64,000 nucleotides of DNA from Ectocarpus siliculosus (GCA_000310025.1 FN649743.1:3333903-3397902); one strand, 5' to 3'; numbered from the stretch's first letter, positions 1-11,506 are shown. Notes: generated from the letters alone by a model not told the origin. Program-made: numbers and translations.

Positions 1-285
1 CGGCGAGACGACAGACTTTTTCGGACGACCGATCTCTTGCTGTCTTTAGACCTTTGCAGCGTCCCTCCTTCACAAACTTCAAGGATATATATCCATTAGC
101 CGTCTGGACAAACGAAACCCCCCCCAGCCTTCCCCTTTCCATCCGTCGGACCCCTTTTACCGCCCCCACCATGTCCACTCTGTCGTTCCCCCGGGCAGCA
201 CACATACATCCAACCGCGTGCCTTTCAACAACCCCTTTCTTTGCACCACCGCCGACAAAAAATCCGCCGCACCTTTGTTTGCCAG

Positions 286-2178
286 GACGCCTTGCGCCGC
301 GGCGTGACGCAACGACCACCGTGCCGCTTCGAGGTGCTCCAGGTAGACGCCCCCGCGGCGGCGGCGGCGGCGGAGGCGGCGGCCACCGGAAAAAAAGTCG
401 AATCTTCGCATAGCGGGGGAGAAGCCGGTGCCGGCGGGGGGGGGAGCGGAGGCGGAGGCGTTGTCACGGTGGTGCTGGATGTTGCACACAACCCTCCGGC
501 GATCGTTCGGTTTTTCCAGAAGGTGATGGATGGATACAGTGGATACACTTATCACAAACTGTTTGTATCCTCCGACGTTTCTTCCTCGCTCGCGAAACCG
601 AGGAAAACAACAGGCCCTTGTCGTATCGAGACGACGTCTAAGCCGCTTGAATCCTCTAATTATCTCCTTCATTCGCGAAACCTAAGGAAAAGAAAAAGCC
701 GCCGCTTCGAGCCGGCGACCCGTCGTCGTCTCTACCATACGATAAGGGCTGTTTTTTTTTTTTTACCGTTTTGTTTGTTGTTTTGTTTCCACCAGCCCCC
801 TTTTTTATGATCCGTTGTGCTCGCTCGTCGTCTTTCCGATTTTCTTGCGATACTGTCTCTTGTGTGACGCTTGAGTTCCGCGACGATTTCGCGATTACAC
901 CGCCAATCCCATTGAGTTTGGCTGCTGACGGGGGTGTTTATTTATCCCCCTTGTAGCATCACTCCCGCGTTCCCCTGATCTCTCGCGTCTCGTATTTAGA
1001 TGGACAGCGTTCGGATGAGAATGCAAGGCACAAAAAGTAGGCATCCTTATCTTTTTATGGCCGGGATATCGTTTTTGGCATCTATTCCTTTACCAGGTGG
1101 CGAAGGAGTTCCCGGGGAGGCGTATTCGTGTTGTGGCGGCATTTTCGGGCGACAAGGACTCGAAGGATTGCCTCTCGACCATCGTGACAAGTGCTGCCCC
1201 CGAAAGGATACATCTTGCCGAGGCGAGTCTCGTTTTGTTGTATGCGTAGCGCTGAACTAATCTCGAGCGAATGGGGTAGGCTTGTGCCATGCGATGGAGT
1301 GTACCATCGTTCGCAGACATGTATTCATAGTATTCTAGAGAGATTTGTCTACCCTTGTTGTTTTTTCCTGTGCCGGACTTTGGAAAATGGATGGCACAAA
1401 GAGTAGGCGTCCTATGAGTGCATAGAGGAGTCATGCCGTAGAGCGTTGTTTCCGAAATACTTACATCTATTGTATTGCACGTGGAATGAGGCAAAATTGT
1501 TTTGTAAGGTACTTGGCCTGCTTTCACAGGTTCAGCATGCTGCCGAGTGTGTACGCACCAGAGGGCTCGACAGTGTGTGAAAGGGAGACATATTGCCTAG
1601 AGGCGTGTGGCAATGTACTTGACTACAGCAGCATGCTGCCAACAAAGCCGTTTCGATGTTTTGGCGCTTGAGGTTTGGGCGTGAGACGTGTCGTTTCGTC
1701 AACGGTTCCACGAAATCTCCGAGGCCGATATTGGACGAGCCGATACGAGGAGACGGCGTATTTTTCCTCACCGCTGGCCCACCGCCGCCCCTTTCCAACC
1801 GCGAGTATTTTCATACAGCCAGTTTCTGAAGAAACGCAGCAACATGCGGAAGAAATGAACTATTTGCTCTCCCACTGCAACCAAGACTTCAAGACTTCGA
1901 TTCATGGCTGAGTGGCGAAACATGACCTCCCGGCGTGCATCCAGGATTAAGAAAGCGGACGAAGTCAATCGCGAGCCAAATGACGCCTGCGTGGTTTCCC
2001 CACTCGCCCCATCACTCACTTCCGTCGTGATAGGCTGCGACTCGTCGAGCGACGTCGGTGGACGTCTTAGCCTCGCGCCTTTCCGAGCTGTCCGGAGGGA
2101 GGTTCGACTCGTCGTCGAGCAGGGTGAGGAGGGGAGACGAGAGCGTGCGGCAAGCTTTAAGGTAAGAAAGAGCATTGG

Positions 2179-2211
<33 letters not shown>

Positions 2212-3172
2212 GTGTTTGTTGTTGCGTTAGCTTTTAGGGTAAAGGGGGAAGACAGAGAGATAATTGTTGCCGTATGTTGTTTTTGTTGCTGCTGCTACAG
2301 CTAGTTTTCTTGTTTTGTGCCACTCGAAGTACACAGCGGTTGACAAACGCTCGATATTGATGGTATCGTCTAGGGTGGTGGTTGTGGTGGTATTCGTGCA
2401 GAGTACCTCGCTCAGACGCGTGTGATGTTTCGTCCACTGCCGAGCATCCGAAGCCGCGGCAGCCACGGCATCTAGCCTAGATGTCTATTAGCAATGATCG
2501 TCCTGGGCTTTGACTTTCTCATGCTGTCTTGGTTCGCTCCTCCTCCCTGGCTACCCCACGCTCCACAGCTCCAACCATACCTATGTTTTGTAACTGTAGG
2601 GTTTTGGTTTGAGCCAGGCCGGCCTCCACGGCGCAAGCTCAAACACCAAATGTGTTTCTCCGACCCCCTTCCCGTTGCGGTAATGCCAATGCTATCATCA
2701 GCACCATATCGAACGCGGACGCGACGGACCCACAAACCTAGCCGAACCATCGTTCACGCGCCCCCCTGCTGCCCTAGCCACTATTTGTCCGCCTACAACG
2801 AGGTGTAGGTAGCAAGCAGGATGGCTCTAACCCGAAAACCTCTCCCTTTTACTGTCATCACTAACCATGAATCCGCACCGTAAAAATATCGCCACTTGCG
2901 GTCGGCGGCGGGGGGGGGGCGTTTGCTGCAGAGATGCCATCGCAGAGGCATCGTTGTCTGGAGACGGAGGAGAAGGGTCGGAGAGAGACGTGGTGGTGGT
3001 CTGCGGTACGGTGTTCATGATGGTCGACATCAGGGAGGAGCTCGGCTTCAACGAGCCGAGGGTGAGAGCGAACGCTCGGCGAAACGACGAATGCTTTAGC
3101 GCAGGACCGGGAAGGAATGACGTTCTTGACGGTCAATCGGAGGAAGGACGCGTCAAAGGCAATGACGCGTAG
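286..3172 (+). CDS. Dihydrofolate/folylpolyglutamate synthase (FolC/Mur ligase family), 3' part, spliced
   Basis: Three exons are readable. Exon 286-522 encodes a FolC signature (RFEVLQ, then VVLDVAHNPPAIVRFFQK), follows a TTTGCCAG acceptor and ends at AAG|GTGATG. Exon 1097 to about 1225 follows TACCAG, continues in phase 0 and reads VAKEFPGRRIRVVAAFSGDK then DSKDCL and APERIHLAEA, the C-terminal domain strand with the DKD motif; its donor is either GAG|GCGAGT (a GC donor) or a nearby GT. The last exon, 2932-3172, reads RDVVVVCGTVFMMVDIREEL and NEPR, the family's VVVCGS-F-MAEARE motif, then a 36-residue tail to the TAG at 3170. One or more exons between 1225 and 2931 (the usual HPRA motif) are not resolved. 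The enzyme adds glutamate to dihydropteroate or folate using ATP. A poly-Ala/poly-Gly insertion sits just before the AHN motif. The N-terminal ATP-binding part lies left of the window. Family membership is clear; which of the two activities is not. Confidence 0.85.
2176..2226. repeat. (GTT)n microsatellite
   Basis: An almost pure GTT run in the last unresolved intron region of the FolC-like gene. It lies directly after a possible donor, AAG|GTAAGA, at about 2161. Confidence 0.9.
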
Positions 3173-3536
3173 AAGGGGGGGAAACAGCCGCGAGGGAGGC
3201 GAAGCGAACGGGAATGTCGGCAGTGAAACTCTGAAACTGAACACGAAGCGTCGGCGCGAAAGAGCAACCGAGGGGCTGGTTTCTTCGCCTTTTCGGCGGC
3301 GTAGACCCCTCGCGCCTCTCCCCGCTGACATATGCCCTGTTTATCCTCCACAGCAAGACACAGTTCGCGCTGTGATCGTGTGAAACCTTTCAAGTTCGAC
3401 AACAGCAGTGCCGGGTTGGTTCCACCACAGACCGTGTCGCCTTTCCGTTCGCCCTGATGTATCTTGACCCCTGCCGCTTCGTGACGTGTTTTGGTTTTCC
3501 GCGCTTCGTGTGCGGTGTGTTTGAGCAGGACTCCGC

Positions 3537-3780
3537 NNNNNNNNNNNNNNNNNNNNNNNNNNNNNNNNNNNNNNNNNNNNNNNNNNNNNNNNNNNNNNNN
3601 NNNNNNNNNNNNNNNNNNNNNNNNNNNNNNNNNNNNNNNNNNNNNNNNNNNNNNNNNNNNNNNNNNNNNNNNNNNNNNNNNNNNNNNNNNNNNNNNNNNN
3701 NNNNNNNNNNNNNNNNNNNNNNNNNNNNNNNNNNNNNNNNNNNNNNNNNNNNNNNNNNNNNNNNNNNNNNNNNNNNNNNN
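3537..3780. other. Assembly gap (244 N)
   Basis: A run of N ending directly in a long AG microsatellite, so the gap is probably a collapsed or unassembled part of that repeat. Confidence 0.99.
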
Positions 3781-3795
3781 AGAGAGAGAGAGAGA

Positions 3796-3883
<88 letters not shown>

Positions 3884-3888
3884 TATAT
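3781..3888. repeat. (AG)n microsatellite with short (AT)n tail
   Basis: About 50 AG dinucleotides with one GGG interruption, then four AT units. It borders the assembly gap. The reading frames through it (Arg-Glu or Ser-Leu repeats) are artefacts. Confidence 0.97.
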
Positions 3889-5150
3889 ACAGAGATCAAG
3901 GCCGACCGAGACAGATATGTGTGTAGACGTAGACGTAATTGTAGACCGAGAGAGACTTCCGAACATGAGCATCCATCTGGACATTCTCTAGTTTTTGTGT
4001 TCGAGCTTCCCGTTACCACTCCTTGCGGCGAAAGCCCGTCGCCAGACCTGTACGAAAATGTAGCGACTTCAACATCTTCGCACTCTATCTACCGCCTCCG
4101 ACCCCAACATCCGTTGCTTCAGGTCCGCGTGGCCCCTTCCTTCCATCTCGATAAGTATTTAGTCGCTGTTGCTCCCTCTGTGGCATCCCCGGTAGGTGTC
4201 ATTTTTCTCCCGCAGTCCCTTGTCTTTTGTCAGACTCGAGTACAACTACACCCGTGCAGTACATTTTGCCACCTCGTTTTTCACCTCTCATTTGCCATTC
4301 TCGCTCACGTCCCATCGTCCTTCCCCGCGATGACAACCATGCCCGTCAGGATAATCTGGTACGAACCGGCACGGACGGGTGAGGAGGAGCTTTCCGCGAC
4401 GAGTTAAATGCGAATATCCCACCGTGCCACCCTCTGGCGGAGTCATTCTGTCCACGGTCTCTGCGATGCATGGTGGCAGCCGCTGCTGTTGAAGTAGAAC
4501 CTCAAACTATCAAAACCTGCAGCACCGGCTGTGCCTTGTCCCGACGAGGGGCTAAGGGGGGCAGTCGTGCATGCTGAACTTTGGGTTGTGTGTTTTGCCG
4601 GAAAAGCTACTCCGCCCGTACGTTTGGAAGCCTAAGTCCCGACCTGGTGCTAGGTGTGCCGTTTAGATATGCTTCAAGCGTGGGACCCACGCGTGTAACG
4701 CTGAAGCCATCCGCAGCTATATGGCATTTCTTGTGTAACTTCACATTTCGGTACGTTTCGTGAGGAGGCACGACCCGCATTCCGGATGTTGCTGGCGCAA
4801 GCATCAGCAGGTTTTGAAGCCGACGGGTGCGTGGGTGGTGGGTGGTGGAAAGCGAATGTGGAGTGGAACCCAAACTCGAAAGCCTTTCGAATTGCAGGGA
4901 GACATCGCGGCCGCTGTGTTGGGCAGCGACAGCGAAAATCAGTATAAGCACGAACGCATGTTGGTGGTGGCAATCGCGGTTACCTGATGTGAACATCCTT
5001 ATTGTTTTCCCGTTGGAGTCTGGCGCGAGGTTGCCCAACATATGCTTGCGCTTTTCCTGAATCTCAGCTCGTTTCTCTCGCTATGGAGATGGCGGTATTA
5101 TAGGAAGGCTTAGCACCTAATACTAACATTGTACGAATTCCCCCTCAACT
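3889..5150. other. No recognisable gene
   Basis: A plus-strand frame runs from the gap to 4407 without stops after the microsatellite but matches no family I know. No repeat or RNA gene was seen up to 5150. Confidence 0.5.
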
Positions 5151-5690
5151 TTGACCAACAGAACTGCGACATGTCAACGTTGCCTTGGACAATTAACTAC
5201 AGCACCCATTTTCAGCAATATCTTCTGGCAAGACCGTGAATGGCACATGCTGGTCGCCGTTGAGGATGCTTCCCCATTGACCACACGTACTGGTAGGGGG
5301 AAGGGGCTCTACAAGATGAATTTGGTGATCCCCCCAGGACAACACGCAGGAGACAAAGTCGAGGAGCTCTGCCCCAAGTTCGTTCTTGTAGATTTCACAA
5401 TCAATCGTCAATTCATCTACATATCTGCAAGTAGAAGCATCGACAAGCTGATTCAAACACCAGGATCCGCCATTGAAGATCGACCTGCCAGCAAGGCAAA
5501 CCACAATGCAGGAGCTTTCACCCCGCCTAGATCTACCCTCCTTACTGCTGCGTTTCCAACGCATGGTGGCCTTGGCAAAGGAACAAACAGGTTAATTGTA
5601 GTTATCGCCAACAGTCTGGCCCACAAGAACTCTGCAGCGGAAATATTGACGATGAGTCTATGTACGTTTCTTCGCCTCAAGGCTTCTTAA
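5151..5690 (+). CDS. Unassigned 179-residue open frame
   Basis: The longest open frame between 4.4 and 6 kb. The translation has no signal peptide, no membrane segment and no motif I recognise. An antisense frame of 123 residues (5564-5193) overlaps it and looks equally plausible, so the coding strand is undecided. It may be a remnant of an unidentified element. It is listed only because it is uninterrupted and less biased in composition than its surroundings. Confidence 0.15.
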   Translation: MTNRTATCQRCLGQLTTAPIFSNIFWQDREWHMLVAVEDASPLTTRTGRGKGLYKMNLVIPPGQHAGDKVEELCPKFVLVDFTINRQFIYISASRSIDKLIQTPGSAIEDRPASKANHNAGAFTPPRSTLLTAAFPTHGGLGKGTNRLIVVIANSLAHKNSAAEILTMSLCTFLRLKAS

Positions 5691-6124
5691 TCAAAAAGGA
5701 TTGGGAGGCGGTTCACTTTCGAGCTAGCTCGCTATCTACCATTTCGAAATCGCGACGTGTTAAACGACATGGGCTACTGATTGACCAAAATCCGCCAAAA
5801 CCAATAGGTAGAGACTTCAGTGGTGCGGACAAAGACGATGGCAACAATGAGGGGCATTAATTTGAGAGTGACGGAGATGAAGGATCGGGAAAGGAAAAAG
5901 GAGAACGAAGACGATGATGGAGGAGGAAAACATGGCGTAGAAGAGAGCAAAGGGCTTGAGCCAGATGCCCTTCCTCTTAACAAACGCCGCAGGACTGGAG
6001 AGGACCTGTTCGATAGATGTGGGAATACTCGCAGCGAGGTGGTGGTAGTAAATGCAGGGAGGACGACGAAAGCAACTCAATCCAAAACGCACGCGCATCC
6101 AAGTAGTAGCAGCCTAGCAAGCAC

Positions 6125-6310
6125 GTGCAGTTTTCTTCCGTTATTGCTACGGTATCTGTCTTTCATCCGGCGAAGAGTAGCGTAGACTCCCCCATGACGC
6201 TCAGCCACAGGGTCCCAGATCGTGGCCTATAGAAGCATTTTGTGTTTTCCACCGTACTGAGACTTACGTATTTTCATTGGTCAGCCGGTTAAGCGCGGTC
6301 GATGCAGAAA
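6125..6310 (+). repeat. Dispersed repeat, copy 1 (related to 12285-12490)
   Basis: This stretch aligns by eye with 12285-12490. Shared blocks are the CAGTTTTCCTC start, GCATATAGAAGTGTTTTGTG and TCATTGGTCAGCCGGTTAGC (small differences between copies). A third, shorter match to the last block lies near 12105-12165. The acidic coding-like sequence before copy 1 (DDDGGGKHGVEESK at about 5905) resembles that before copy 2 (about 12230), so the repeat may include a decayed gene end. Confidence 0.6.
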
Positions 6311-6605
6311 AAAATGACACGCACGAGAACACTCGTGCACCAAGACTTACGACGGGTCGTAGCCTCCCCCCCCCCTCGACCCTCGACAATAGACGATGAC
6401 AGGAAACAACGTCGTCGTCGGAACGACATATACAAAGACAAAAAGGGGGGGGGGCATGTGCTATCAGAGCAAAGACTAGCAAAGCACCAGACATCGCGTC
6501 GGTGGAACGGCCAACTGTACAGAGTACCCCGAGAGTCTCATAGCGCCGCAAGAGAGGGGCAGCCGTAAAAAAAAACACAAACACACACATAAAAACACAC
6601 ACACA

Positions 6606-6960
6606 AACATCTACGCTCGAACCAAGGCGAAACTTCTGTTCAAAATGGATGATGGTTCGATCGAGGTTATTCTTTCACAGCACGGAGTTCAACAAGGCTG
6701 TAATTCGGGAGGGTTCGGCTTCTGTGTAGGACTCCTTGATATCATGAAAGAGTTCAACAACAAGCCACCAGTGCCAGGAGTCAAACTCATCGGATACGTC
6801 GACGACCTCCAAGCGCATCTTCCACCTGGTTTGGCTAGGAACATGCGCAGGCCATATCCACTGTAACGAATTGGATTCAGGAACGTCTCTCCCAAAAAGG
6901 GATTGAGCTCAGTCTCCCGAAATCCAAAGTGCTTTTCCTGGAAGGAATAAGACTGCCATA
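6606..6960 (+). mobile_element. Non-LTR (LINE) retrotransposon reverse transcriptase fragment, frameshifted
   Basis: The translation contains HGVQQGCNSGGFGFCVGL followed by GVKLIGYVDDLQAHLPPG, the LINE-type RT GVxQGCPLGP-like motif and the YxDD catalytic box (here YVDD). A frameshift near 6840 moves the continuation (AISTVTNWIQERLSQKG, then SLPKSKVL) into another frame, ending at the TAG at 6958. The N-terminal RT, endonuclease and 3' end are absent. The left side begins just after an A/CA-rich stretch. The right side abuts gypsy sequence at about 6961. It is a dead fragment. The RT assignment rests on motifs; I did not assign a clade. Confidence 0.8.
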
Positions 6961-9300
6961 GTGCCACCACGACCACGAACGGACTGGTGTCCGTTTACGC
7001 TTTCAACCTCGAGACATTCGACCGGAGTCGATACGTCGTCTTGCGTAATATGGCAGGGAGGAGATTTGTTCGCATAAGAGTCCAGCATGTCCGGGGTAAG
7101 ACCAGCAGGCAGAACTCTCGGCAGGCCATCGGTGTCATGCGGGCTAGCCCAAGGCTTGTAACGCACAACTGACACACGAAGGTTCCAGTCTTGGCCCGGC
7201 AGGTCCGACGGGAGATCCAAGTAGAGCAACTTGGACGCCACAAACGACCATAGGGGCGTCAGAATACAGGCCCACAGCCAAAGCTGTGAACGGGCCAGTC
7301 CAGAGAAAAGACAACTTGGCTTAAAGAACCGCGTCACCCGTACCTGGACGAACACCTTGCTTGGCGGATAGTGGATTCGGAGTTGTACACCAAAACCCAC
7401 CCACCTACGGTAGAAAAGGGAAGCTTACGTAAAGCAACCGAAAGAGCGGAATTTCGCCGCTCGATCCTCGCAACGGTTGTGCTTCTCACACGCCAACTCG
7501 TACGAACGGTGTTGGCGATCAGCAGCAAGATCGTATTACTTGAGTTGATCACGATTCAAGCCTTGGTGGTCGCGAGCATAGGGATGCTCAAGGACAGTCA
7601 TCGGCAAACGCGGCAATTGGTTCATGGGCACCTCGTTGGGCGCTAAACGAGTAGCTGCAAATTAGTGCCCAACCATCTTGTCTCTCGCTGACGACCACCG
7701 CTAACGAACATTGGAAGCGTAGAGCGGAGTTGACGCGAATCGTGCAGGCACGAAGCCGCCCGAAGACGCTGGTGCGTGGAATGGGTTAACTTTCTATACC
7801 GCGTTATGGAGAGATGACGTCGGAACGTGATCGGCAGAAGACAGCAAACGAGAGCTGCACTCGGGAGGCGGGGCACTTTTTTCGTAAAAGACTGCGTACT
7901 CGTTGGAGGGCGCTGCCCAACAAATATTGGCCGCGCCATCGAGATGTAGATCGAGCGTCGGGATCATTGGCCGGAAGGCCAATGCCCCAAATACGGTCAA
8001 CGGGACTGGTTTCGGCAAGGATTTTGTGACCAGGTTCGAGAAGATTATCTCGTAACTCGGAGGTTTGACTAGATTTCGCGTAAGGGCCAGTGAGCACAAT
8101 GTTTTTGCGCTCTCGTTCCCAAATAGATTGGTCGAAACCACGGACGTCGCCGCCGAACTTCTTGTGCAAGACAGGGTCGGATACTCGCATGATGTTCTGC
8201 AAAGCTCTGTGGTCTTCAAAACGACGAGCTTTCTCCGCAGCAAAAACTGCTCAGCACACAATTAAACAACTCTATCGGCCACAATAGGCGACCGTGTTTA
8301 TTGGGAAAACTGAGAAGGGGGTTTCCTACAGAAAATCATGTCTGGAATACAATACTCTATAGACGGGTCGAAAGAAGCCAGAGCTGCAGGGGCCGGAGCG
8401 GCCTACGTGCCGTCAGCCGAAGCTGGGGTGCAGCCGAAGCTGTGGTGGGCAAAACGCCCATGTTTCCATTGACGGTATGAATACGCGTGGGAAACGTCCC
8501 AGCGATGGCGGGGACTGGTGAAGAATCGACCGGGTATGGATTTTCCGCAATAATTGGGCCAGCAACGCGGGGCTGGGAGCGTCCCAATTCTAGACCTGAA
8601 ACGACGCCTCATGAGGGGTCTTGCAACAGGCCGCTTTTTCGCTGGGAACGAATGCCGACGCCAAGTCGGTTAATGGACTGGACTGCGCGTGGTGCTCCTG
8701 GCCATTCCCCCGTGACAAGGTACGCGAGACCGCCGGCTGTTCGGAGGTCACTCTGGAAGCGTCCTCGGAGCGGTGGTGTCGACCCTGTCGGTGGTTTCAA
8801 CCCTGTCGATGCCGGTCACGGCTGCCCAATATCACGCCCCTTGAGGTGAGCGTACGTCGGAAGAGATGGGGCTTGGAAAGACGACCCATGGTCGAAATGT
8901 CGTGTAGCGGAATCTGATTTTGTTCGGTTGTCGAAACCAGCGGGACAAGGCGATTCAAATCCAAGCGACTTTGACCCTAAAAGTTGCCGGTCGGAACCAG
9001 TCAAGTTAGCTATCGGCGCTACGGTCGACGACCGACCCTCAACGGAAGCAAGCACAGACAAAGTGAGGGCGTCCGAGGATTCACCCGAAGTAACCAATTC
9101 AGGCACTACCTCATCAATCGTCCAAAGCGTATGGCTACGGCCGGTCTTATCTGCAGACGACGGGGGGAGCGAACGAGGGGTACCCGACAAGCGAGCGGCA
9201 CTCGATGGCCCCGAAGGTCCTACGGTTCGTTCCCGCACCTCAAGACAGCACTCTCATCAGACTGGTTAGGTTCGGACGGAGCATCAGCCCGAAGAGGCTA
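6961..9300 (-). mobile_element. Internally deleted Ty3/gypsy copy, related to the element at 57.7-64 kb
   Basis: Read on the minus strand, 9300-8340 is 5' sequence of the element. 8330-7770 encodes a decayed NADAR domain (SPVDRIWGIGL and SRWRGQYLLG are clear), and 7640-6961 matches the integrase C-terminus and start of the third frame (VNGHQSVRGRGG). The block 6961-7646 aligns with 58303-58985 and 7766-8330 aligns with about 63440-63990. The missing part is protease, RT, RNase H and most of integrase, about 4 kb, with the junction near 7646. Frames carry stops and shifts. The 5' limit near 9300 is uncertain and no LTR was identified. The region 8340-9300 is the only view in this window of sequence upstream of the NADAR domain. 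Confidence 0.8.
7770..8330 (-). pseudogene. Decayed NADAR-domain frame of the deleted gypsy copy
   Basis: The minus strand gives CAEQF at about 8250. After a shift it gives NIMRVSDPVLHKKFGG, VRGFDQSIWERERKNIVL, KILAETSPVDRIWGIGL and RWRGQYLLGSALQRVR, the NADAR/YbiA core in order. It keeps the Glu of the AEQ motif and the IWGIGL glycine that the intact copy has lost (IWVIGL). Stops and at least one frameshift make it nonfunctional. It serves as an independent copy showing that the domain belongs to the element. Confidence 0.75.
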
Positions 9301-9483
9301 AGGTGCAGAGGTCGTAGATGATATGTGCTATTGATGACAAGGTTCGGGTGAGAGCATGTGCAACCTGATCGACACTTGGCGAAACAACGTGTACCGGAGT
9401 ATCGTTGTTGTTGCATAGCACCGGAGTGTTAGAGGCAACGAAGTGTGTAGGGACATATACATGATCCAAATTCCTTCGACGGG

Positions 9484-9690
9484 TACCCATGGTGGTACCA
9501 ACGCTGAGGATCAATCGGGCACACCGTGGGTCCCATGGTATTAACGGTGGGAACCCATGGGTACCCATGAGGTCATGGGGACGTATTTTGGACCTTCCAT
9601 GGTGCGTCCCATGGACATGGTGCCTCCCGTAGGAACCCATGGGACGCACCATGGATCCCCATGGGAACCCATGGGTTCCCATGGGGCGAA
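9484..9690. repeat. Cluster of CCATGG / CCCATGGG palindromes
   Basis: Roughly a dozen CCATGG or CCCATGGG cores occur in about 200 bases, often as ACCCATGGG or GTCCCATGG variants with irregular spacing. The surrounding sequence is otherwise not repetitive. No gene was recognised here. Confidence 0.8.
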
Positions 9691-9699
9691 CTAGGATGA

Positions 9700-11219
9700 C
9701 GTCCACGGTTTACACGTACGTCTTCCCTACCCTTTGCTGCCTCCAGGTGTTTTGGCATGCGCACCGGTATGGTATCCGACCACAAACGACGGCAGGAGTT
9801 GTCTAAATACCTCAAGGCAACGTTTGATGTGTTGCCGAACAACACATCCATCCCTTTCCCTCTGTCTGTTTGTAATAGCAACACAGTCTACAGCCGTAGG
9901 TGCTACATATCTCCGGTGGGTGTCAAGTGGGCTGCTTGCAGTTGAACGGAAACGTCACGAGTACCACGCTCGTGTTTGCAAGTATCTACAACGCCCAAAC
10001 TCTAGCTAACTTCTGAGCAGGTTGACCCACATTAACTCCCAGCTGCTAAAGTTGATCCTGCCCGAATCTTCGTGCAACGCATCCACAACCCCGTCGTTCA
10101 TCTCCCATAAGTTTCAACAGTTCAATGTGCAATCTTAATCTTTCAGCGAATGTTAGGAGCGTTGTGCCTTTGCGAACCAGATCCGCGTGCACGAGACCAC
10201 CATGCTCCATCTCACCACTATGTAGACCAATGCATTGTGGTTTTGAGCCCGACGTCCTTCATGAGAATGAAAGGCACATCAACGAATGTGAGAGGCGACA
10301 GGTCTGTATTCGCAGCAGCAGCAGCAGCGTCATTATTACAGCTACAGCAGGTCCCTTGCAAGATCTCGCATTGATGGAAATATCCTGCAATCGTCATTCA
10401 AACCTCGCTTGCAACGATAGTTCCCTCTGAGAATTATCCCAAGCGGATGCCTCTGTGATGTGTCGTGTAGCGTAACAACTTGTAGATAATATGTAGACGA
10501 AACCCATGTTGGGAAAAGCCGTCTGACCGGCCGGCGCTAGACTATTGCTACACAAGCGCGCGCATACGCACCTCCCTTTTTCCATGGGCCAGATTCTATC
10601 AATAACGGCTGCATGGTGTCCGTCACGCTACGTCTAACAGATTCGCCATGGCAGTCTCACGCGGACCCGTAGCGGCAAGGTGCCCAGAAAACCGGGGATG
10701 TTGGCGGGCAGTCAAATGTTGTTGTAGCGAGAACGCGTCCCCCCCGCAGAATTCCCACCCTTGACCTAGACTAGCACACCCTTGTGCATATCTACAACAT
10801 TTTATTCCGGGAAGCGTGTGTAAAGGCTCATGCTTATTGTCAATAGTTTTACATGGAGGCTACTAAGCAATAACTGTAGAGTCCGCTCACCCGAAACGGG
10901 CCTCGAGAATGCGTGTGGCTCCTTGGCAGGAGGGAGTTTCGTATTTTGTCTTCGCAAGAACAACTTGGGAGAACGAAATAACCTACGCGATCAAAATAAA
11001 ACCCTGTGCATGCATGAATGTACGGTTGTGGCCTTTAGACAGCTACCCATACACCAACAAGTTTCCCTGGACCCACACCCCACTTTGCTCAACGACCGCA
11101 CGGTGGTTTACATGTGTATGTATTGTTTGGACAACATTTTGCTGATCTACTGACGACGTCAAGAGGGCTCCGAAACACCTGTCTGTTTTGCCTGTTGTCT
11201 GCTGAGAGGGGGGAGGGGG
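9700..11219. other. No recognisable gene
   Basis: Only short unassigned frames on both strands. The best is 9757-9945 on the plus strand, after a possible acceptor CCTCCAG, but it matches nothing I know. A short CAG run lies at about 10313. Confidence 0.5.
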
Positions 11220-11358
11220 TGGGTTCAGTTTTTTTTTTGTTTCTTAATATGACACAACGAATCCATCTCTATCATAGAAAAGAGTCTAAGACAGATTGTC
11301 AATGAATTCATAGCTTCAGAAAGTACCTGTATGTCTACGGTTTCCCAGACAGCATATA
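11220..11358 (+). repeat. Direct repeat, uninterrupted copy (empty transposon site)
   Basis: A T-rich lead, TTAATA, then TGACACAACGAATCCATCTC and on to CCCAGACAGCATA. The same sequence recurs at 13691-13796 with a few substitutions. There the pogo-like element separates it from a matching T-rich lead at about 11862-11889. Confidence 0.85.
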
Positions 11359-11506
11359 GGGACATCTCCCCTGTGGGTAACAGGCTCAACAAGACAGTTT
11401 GGTAGGTCTTGTATGACTCATATATGTTATGTTGGCAAGGTGCAGAGGATGTGTTAGGTACTGGTCGTGCGTTTTGTGTGTGGCACCCTTTTAGTCGTAG
11501 GGCATT

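Noticed and set aside
1904-2161. Plus frame ending at AAG|GTAAGA as the missing FolC exon
   Set aside because: Position and donor fit, but I could not find the HPRA or a comparable conserved motif in it, so it was not added to the gene model.
1768-2175. 135-residue minus frame within the FolC-like gene
   Set aside because: Antisense in an unresolved intron/exon region; no family motif.
3133-4407. Long frames with Arg-Glu or Ser-Leu repeats through the gap
   Set aside because: They are translations of N and of the AG microsatellite.
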